From: G965200765 sp965203865
GTDB taxonomy: Bacteria > Pseudomonadota > Gammaproteobacteria > Arenicellales > JAJDZL01
Assembly (NCBI GenBank): GCA_965203865.1
Contig: OZ241916.1
Span: 1,860,001 to 1,924,000 of the forward strand
DNA length: 64,000 nucleotides
Reading direction: 5' to 3'
Position 1 is the stretch's first letter, and every line of letters starts with the position of its first letter. Made by a program: the position numbers and the translations under genes. Below the pieces are notes generated by a model. It saw only the letters and a list, made by a program, of their open reading frames with translations, was not told the DNA's origin and searched no databases. Below are positions 61,001 to 64,000 of this stretch, piece by piece.

Positions 61001-62698
61001 TTAATTTGCACTGGCGAACTGAGCAAGATCATCTGGACGCTGATTCAGGATTCTCAGCGTCTCAGTCATAATTTCACGAAATGCGGGGGCTGAAACATAT
61101 CCGCCGTAATGCACTTCCAGCTTTGGATTGTCGACTACCACGATTGCTGCAAGCCGAGGGTTCGATACGGGGGCAAAACCAACAAATAATGCCAGATGCT
61201 GGTTTTCACTATACGATCCGTCAATCAGTTTTTGCACTGTTCCGGATTTGCCGGCAACCCGATACAAAGGTACTTTCGCACGTCTTGAAGTGCCTTTCGG
61301 CGAAACAACCGATTCCATCATCCTGGTAATTTCCCAAGCCACCGACGCAGGAAGCACGCGTCTGCCTTCAGCTACAAAGTTTCGCTTCTTTATTGTCAAC
61401 GGCACCAGAACTCCTCCATTGGCAACTGCACCATAAGCCTGCACCAGTTGCAAAGGCGTAACTGCGAAGCCGTAGCCGTAAGTTAAAGTAGCGTGTTCGC
61501 TTTGACGCCATTTTGTTCGCTCTGGAAACAGTCCCGCCTGCTCTCCAGGCAATCCGCTTTCAGTTACAGCACTGAGCCCAAGCGACCGATAGAAGTCAGC
61601 CAGTTTTTTCGCATCAACCTGAGTTGCAATCTTTACGACACCGACATTGCTTGACTTGACTACAACGTCGAAAACAGACAAAGTACCGAAATTTCGAATA
61701 TCTTCAACAGAAAAACCGCCGATTCTCATGTAGCCCGGCGAGGTGTCAATTGCCGTTTCCGGGGAAACGACCTGTTCCATCAACGCTTTCGCAACAGCAA
61801 AGGGCTTGATGGTTGACCCGGGTTCAAACACATCGGTAACTGCAGAATTTCTGGTTACACTTCTGTCGCTCCAGTCGTTCGGATTAAAGCCCGGTGCGGT
61901 GGCAATCGCCAAAATCTCTCCGGTTCGCGGATTTATAACAATTCCGGTAGCCAAATCCGCCTTGTGTTTCTTTACTGTATCCAGCAGGCTTTTGAAAACG
62001 ACCTGCTGGATTCGGGAATCAATACTCAGAACAACATCTTTTCCATCTCGAACTGACCGAACATGCTGAACCGTTTCAATGGTACGGCCCAGTCTATCCT
62101 TTACAACGCGCCTGAGGCCTGGTTCGCCTTCAAGTGTAGAGTTAAGAGACAACTCAAGGCCCTCAAGTCCAACATCATCAATGTTTGTATAGCCTATCAA
62201 TGTTCCTACTGTTGCACCGTTCGGGTAGTATCTTCTGTATTCTCTTTGCAAGAACACACCCGGAATTTCAAGATCCATGACCCGCTGGGCATGTTCAGGT
62301 GTGAGATGGCGCCTTAAGTAAATGAACTGTTTTTCTTTGGCAGCATAATCACTTACATCGCTTTGAATTTTTTCTTCGGGTACATTGATTAATTCTGCAA
62401 GTTCACCAATTCGGGAATTTGAGCTTGAAAGAATCATCGGTTCTGCCCAAACAGAGTCTACAGGCGTACTAATCGCCAGAATGTTGTTATTGCGGTCGCG
62501 AATAATCCCTCGATTCGCAGCGACCGTCTCGTTTCGCATAAATCGTGCGTCGCCTTGGTCCTGCAAAAATTTTGATTCAAACACTTGCAGCTGCAATGCG
62601 CGCACCAAAAGAAGGCCCAACCCGATCGCAATTACCGATACTGCGACCAAATCGCGCAAAGGAATTCTGTAGACCGTATTGTCAGGTTCGTGATTCAT
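61001..62698 (-). CDS. ftsI: Septal transpeptidase FtsI (penicillin-binding protein 3)
   Basis: A class B PBP that cross-links septal peptidoglycan with FtsW. The protein (565 residues) has one N-terminal transmembrane helix (about 15-37) and a pedestal domain ('RGIIRDRNNNILA'). Its transpeptidase domain has the nucleophile Ser295 in 'EPGSTIKPF', the SxN motif Ser349-Ser350-Asn351 and the third motif 'AGKSGT' (Lys484-Ser485-Gly486). The last is KSG in place of the more common KTG, a conservative change seen in other PBPs. It overlaps ftsL by 4 bases. Confidence 0.97.
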   Translation of the reverse strand: MNHEPDNTVYRIPLRDLVAVSVIAIGLGLLLVRALQLQVFESKFLQDQGDARFMRNETVAANRGIIRDRNNNILAISTPVDSVWAEPMILSSSNSRIGELAELINVPEEKIQSDVSDYAAKEKQFIYLRRHLTPEHAQRVMDLEIPGVFLQREYRRYYPNGATVGTLIGYTNIDDVGLEGLELSLNSTLEGEPGLRRVVKDRLGRTIETVQHVRSVRDGKDVVLSIDSRIQQVVFKSLLDTVKKHKADLATGIVINPRTGEILAIATAPGFNPNDWSDRSVTRNSAVTDVFEPGSTIKPFAVAKALMEQVVSPETAIDTSPGYMRIGGFSVEDIRNFGTLSVFDVVVKSSNVGVVKIATQVDAKKLADFYRSLGLSAVTESGLPGEQAGLFPERTKWRQSEHATLTYGYGFAVTPLQLVQAYGAVANGGVLVPLTIKKRNFVAEGRRVLPASVAWEITRMMESVVSPKGTSRRAKVPLYRVAGKSGTVQKLIDGSYSENQHLALFVGFAPVSNPRLAAIVVVDNPKLEVHYGGYVSAPAFREIMTETLRILNQRPDDLAQFASAN

Positions 62699-62988
62699 TC
62701 ACTTGTCACCGTGTACTGGCTACCGTTTGAAATTGGCAAAACGAACTGGGTTTCAGGCTTTTGCATATCAAGGTTGGTTTGCGCCCAGCTTTCAAGTTGC
62801 TTGTATCGCGACAGAGCTGCCCTTTCCAGTAGCAGCCTTCTCCACTCTATATTTAGATCGTCTCGTTCTTCGTACAACGTTTGCAACTCAATAAAAGAAA
62901 TTCGGTTTTCGTGTCGAATCCCTACGACTGCAATCGCCGAAACCAGGCAAATTACTGTGGTGATATAAACCAGACTACGCATGAGCAT
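62695..62988 (-). CDS. ftsL: Cell-division protein FtsL
   Basis: A small bitopic divisome protein (97 residues). A transmembrane helix (about 6-24) is followed by a periplasmic coiled coil (about 28-75) with 'RHENRISFIELQTLYEERDDL' (in part) and 'EWRRLLLERAAL', matching the family pattern around the conserved Trp-x-x-Leu-x-x-Glu. It forms the FtsQLB complex that activates FtsWI. It overlaps rsmH by 14 bases and ftsI by 4. Confidence 0.95.
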   Translation of the reverse strand: MLMRSLVYITTVICLVSAIAVVGIRHENRISFIELQTLYEERDDLNIEWRRLLLERAALSRYKQLESWAQTNLDMQKPETQFVLPISNGSQYTVTSE

Positions 62989-63943
62989 CTCCTATTTTCT
63001 CCGCCACTCTCAATATGGCGCTACGCGCTTGACGGTTTGTGTTGATTTCTTCTAAACTTGGTCGGAGAGCACGACCAATAATTCTTATAGTTGGACGAAA
63101 TTCTGCCTGACGAAAGGGAACTCCTTGTGGACCTGGAGCACCAATCGAAGCACTTCTCATAAATCTCTTCACGATTCTGTCTTCAATCGAATGAAATGTA
63201 ATTACTGCCAGACGCCCCTGCAGTTTCAACAGCTCCAGGCATTGCGGCAAGAATAACGAAAGTTCTCTGATTTCACGGTTGATATGCATTCGAATGGCCC
63301 GGAATGTTCGCGTTGCAGGATGCTTGCCGGGTTCTTGCGTGGGTACGCATTCGGACACCAAACTAGCCAGTTCACCTGTGGTTTCAAGCGGTCTTTTAGT
63401 TCGAATATTCACCACGGCTTGCGCGATACGTCTCGCGTAGCGTTCTTCTCCCAGTTCCCGAAGGATTTTTTCCAGTTCTTTTTGATCTACCCGGCGAAGC
63501 CAGTCGGCCGCACTTTCATCTTCATCTGTGTTCATTCTCATATCCAGCGGTCCATCGTTGTCGAAACTGAAGCCGCGAGAAGCATTGCCCAGTTGAGGAG
63601 ACGACACGCCCAGATCAGCGACTATGCCAGCCGCTTCAACATCTGGCACCTGTTGCCTGAGCACTTTTTGAACATTGGAGAACCGGGCATGAATAGCAAG
63701 CACACGCGAATCCGAAACATGTTCCTGTCGAGCTGCTTTCACTGCGTCTTTGTCGCAGTCGATGGCATACAGCCTACCCTTTGAGCTCAACTTCCGAAGA
63801 ATTAAACGCGAGTGTCCACCCCGACCATAGGTGGCATCTACGTAGGTTGAATCTGATATAATATTCAACGCGTCAATCACTTGATTCGCCATAACTGGCT
63901 TGTGCCATTCCTTGATTGAATTTTTGTCGGTAAGCATCATCAA
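62975..63943 (-). CDS. rsmH: 16S rRNA N4-cytidine-1402 methyltransferase RsmH
   Basis: A SAM-dependent methyltransferase (formerly MraW) acting on C1402 at the ribosomal P site. The protein (322 residues) has 'HKPVMANQVIDAL' (about 14-26), 'YVDATYGRGGHSRLIL' (SAM motif I), 'GIVADLGVSSPQLGNASRGFSF' (in part), 'GPLDMRMN' and 'LAVITFHSIEDRIVKRFM'. Start ATG 63943 is followed two codons later by another ATG, and the precise start is not certain by a few residues. It lies 12 bases after the probable mraZ end. Confidence 0.97.
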   Translation of the reverse strand: MMMLTDKNSIKEWHKPVMANQVIDALNIISDSTYVDATYGRGGHSRLILRKLSSKGRLYAIDCDKDAVKAARQEHVSDSRVLAIHARFSNVQKVLRQQVPDVEAAGIVADLGVSSPQLGNASRGFSFDNDGPLDMRMNTDEDESAADWLRRVDQKELEKILRELGEERYARRIAQAVVNIRTKRPLETTGELASLVSECVPTQEPGKHPATRTFRAIRMHINREIRELSLFLPQCLELLKLQGRLAVITFHSIEDRIVKRFMRSASIGAPGPQGVPFRQAEFRPTIRIIGRALRPSLEEINTNRQARSAILRVAEKIGDAHA

Positions 63944-63955
63944 AAACTACTTGTC

Positions 63956-64000
63956 TCAGATTGGAAGCGATCTTAGTATTTCGTCGAACTCTGCGTCGTC
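63956..64000 (-). CDS. mraZ: Probable MraZ, C-terminal end only
   Basis: The last 14 codons of a minus-strand frame ('DDAEFDEILRSLPI', then TGA at 63958-63956) run out of the window. They lie 12 bases upstream of rsmH, exactly where mraZ is found in the dcw cluster, and the acidic ending with a Leu-Pro motif is compatible with MraZ C-termini. MraZ is a transcriptional regulator of the cluster. Only position supports the name, because the fragment is too short to prove it. Confidence 0.5.
   Translation of the reverse strand, partial: DDAEFDEILRSLPI

Noticed and set aside
1..64000. CRISPR arrays, insertion sequences, prophage or toxin-antitoxin genes
   Set aside because: No regularly spaced short repeats, transposase, integrase or phage structural motifs were recognised on either strand. 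The only long repeat is the amidase duplication.

Overview
The window is a bacterial chromosome segment of moderate GC content. It most likely comes from a free-living, non-enteric gammaproteobacterium, probably marine or aquatic. Two blocks support this. The first is the run nnr-tsaE-amiC-mutL-miaA-hfq-hflX-hflK-hflC-DUF2065-hisZ-purA with tRNA-Leu-rnr-rlmB, an arrangement characteristic of Gammaproteobacteria. The second is a division and cell-wall (dcw) cluster running mraZ to ftsZ-lpxC, followed by dciA/secA. DciA instead of DnaC, an endonuclease-type MutL, and ArsS, sarcosine oxidase and Amt/PII genes fit an environmental lineage. Species cannot be named from the sequence alone. I see no prophage, transposase, integrase, CRISPR array or rRNA operon.

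Layout. 1-1838 (+): end of an HvfC/BufC-like gene, a DoxX membrane protein and a radical SAM ArsS. 1835-4761 (-): rlmB, rnr and tRNA-Leu(CAG). 5146-10026: an islet that separates the tRNA from purA. It holds a sodium:solute symporter, a two-helix membrane protein and a TPR protein (+), two membrane proteins facing them (-, one only 56 residues), and a MOSC protein (+). 10047-24143 (-): the hfq/hfl/mutL housekeeping run. Its amidase gene is tandemly duplicated, with a breakpoint inside mutL. 24302-31580: accessory metabolism. This includes an orphan oxygenase reductase, a Bcr/CflA-type exporter, a phosphonatase-like hydrolase, a glutamine amidotransferase-like protein, a HAD hydrolase, and an ammonium channel with an unusual PII protein. 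31820-44414 (-): one dense co-directional run, argJ-mutT-soxBDAG-livKHMGF and a secreted nuclease. 44473-47797: secA and divergent dciA. 47900-64000 (-): lpxC and the dcw cluster, without murC and ddl.

How the genes work together. The dcw genes build lipid-linked peptidoglycan precursor (MurB, D, E, F, MraY, MurG) and the divisome (FtsL, I, W, Q, A, Z). The duplicated AmiC-type amidases split septal wall. Heterotetrameric sarcosine oxidase demethylates sarcosine to glycine and feeds one-carbon units to folate. The adjacent LIV-type ABC importer may supply a related substrate, which is inference. The Amt/PII pair, the amidotransferase and the phosphonatase-like hydrolase point to scavenging of reduced and organic nitrogen and phosphorus.

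The strongest new observation is the amidase duplication. About 1.21 kb was duplicated across a 7-bp AAACTGG microhomology. As a result the downstream amidase starts with the ribosome-binding site, TTG start and first 18 codons of mutL. The best candidate for an undescribed functional module is the symporter islet at 5146-9022.
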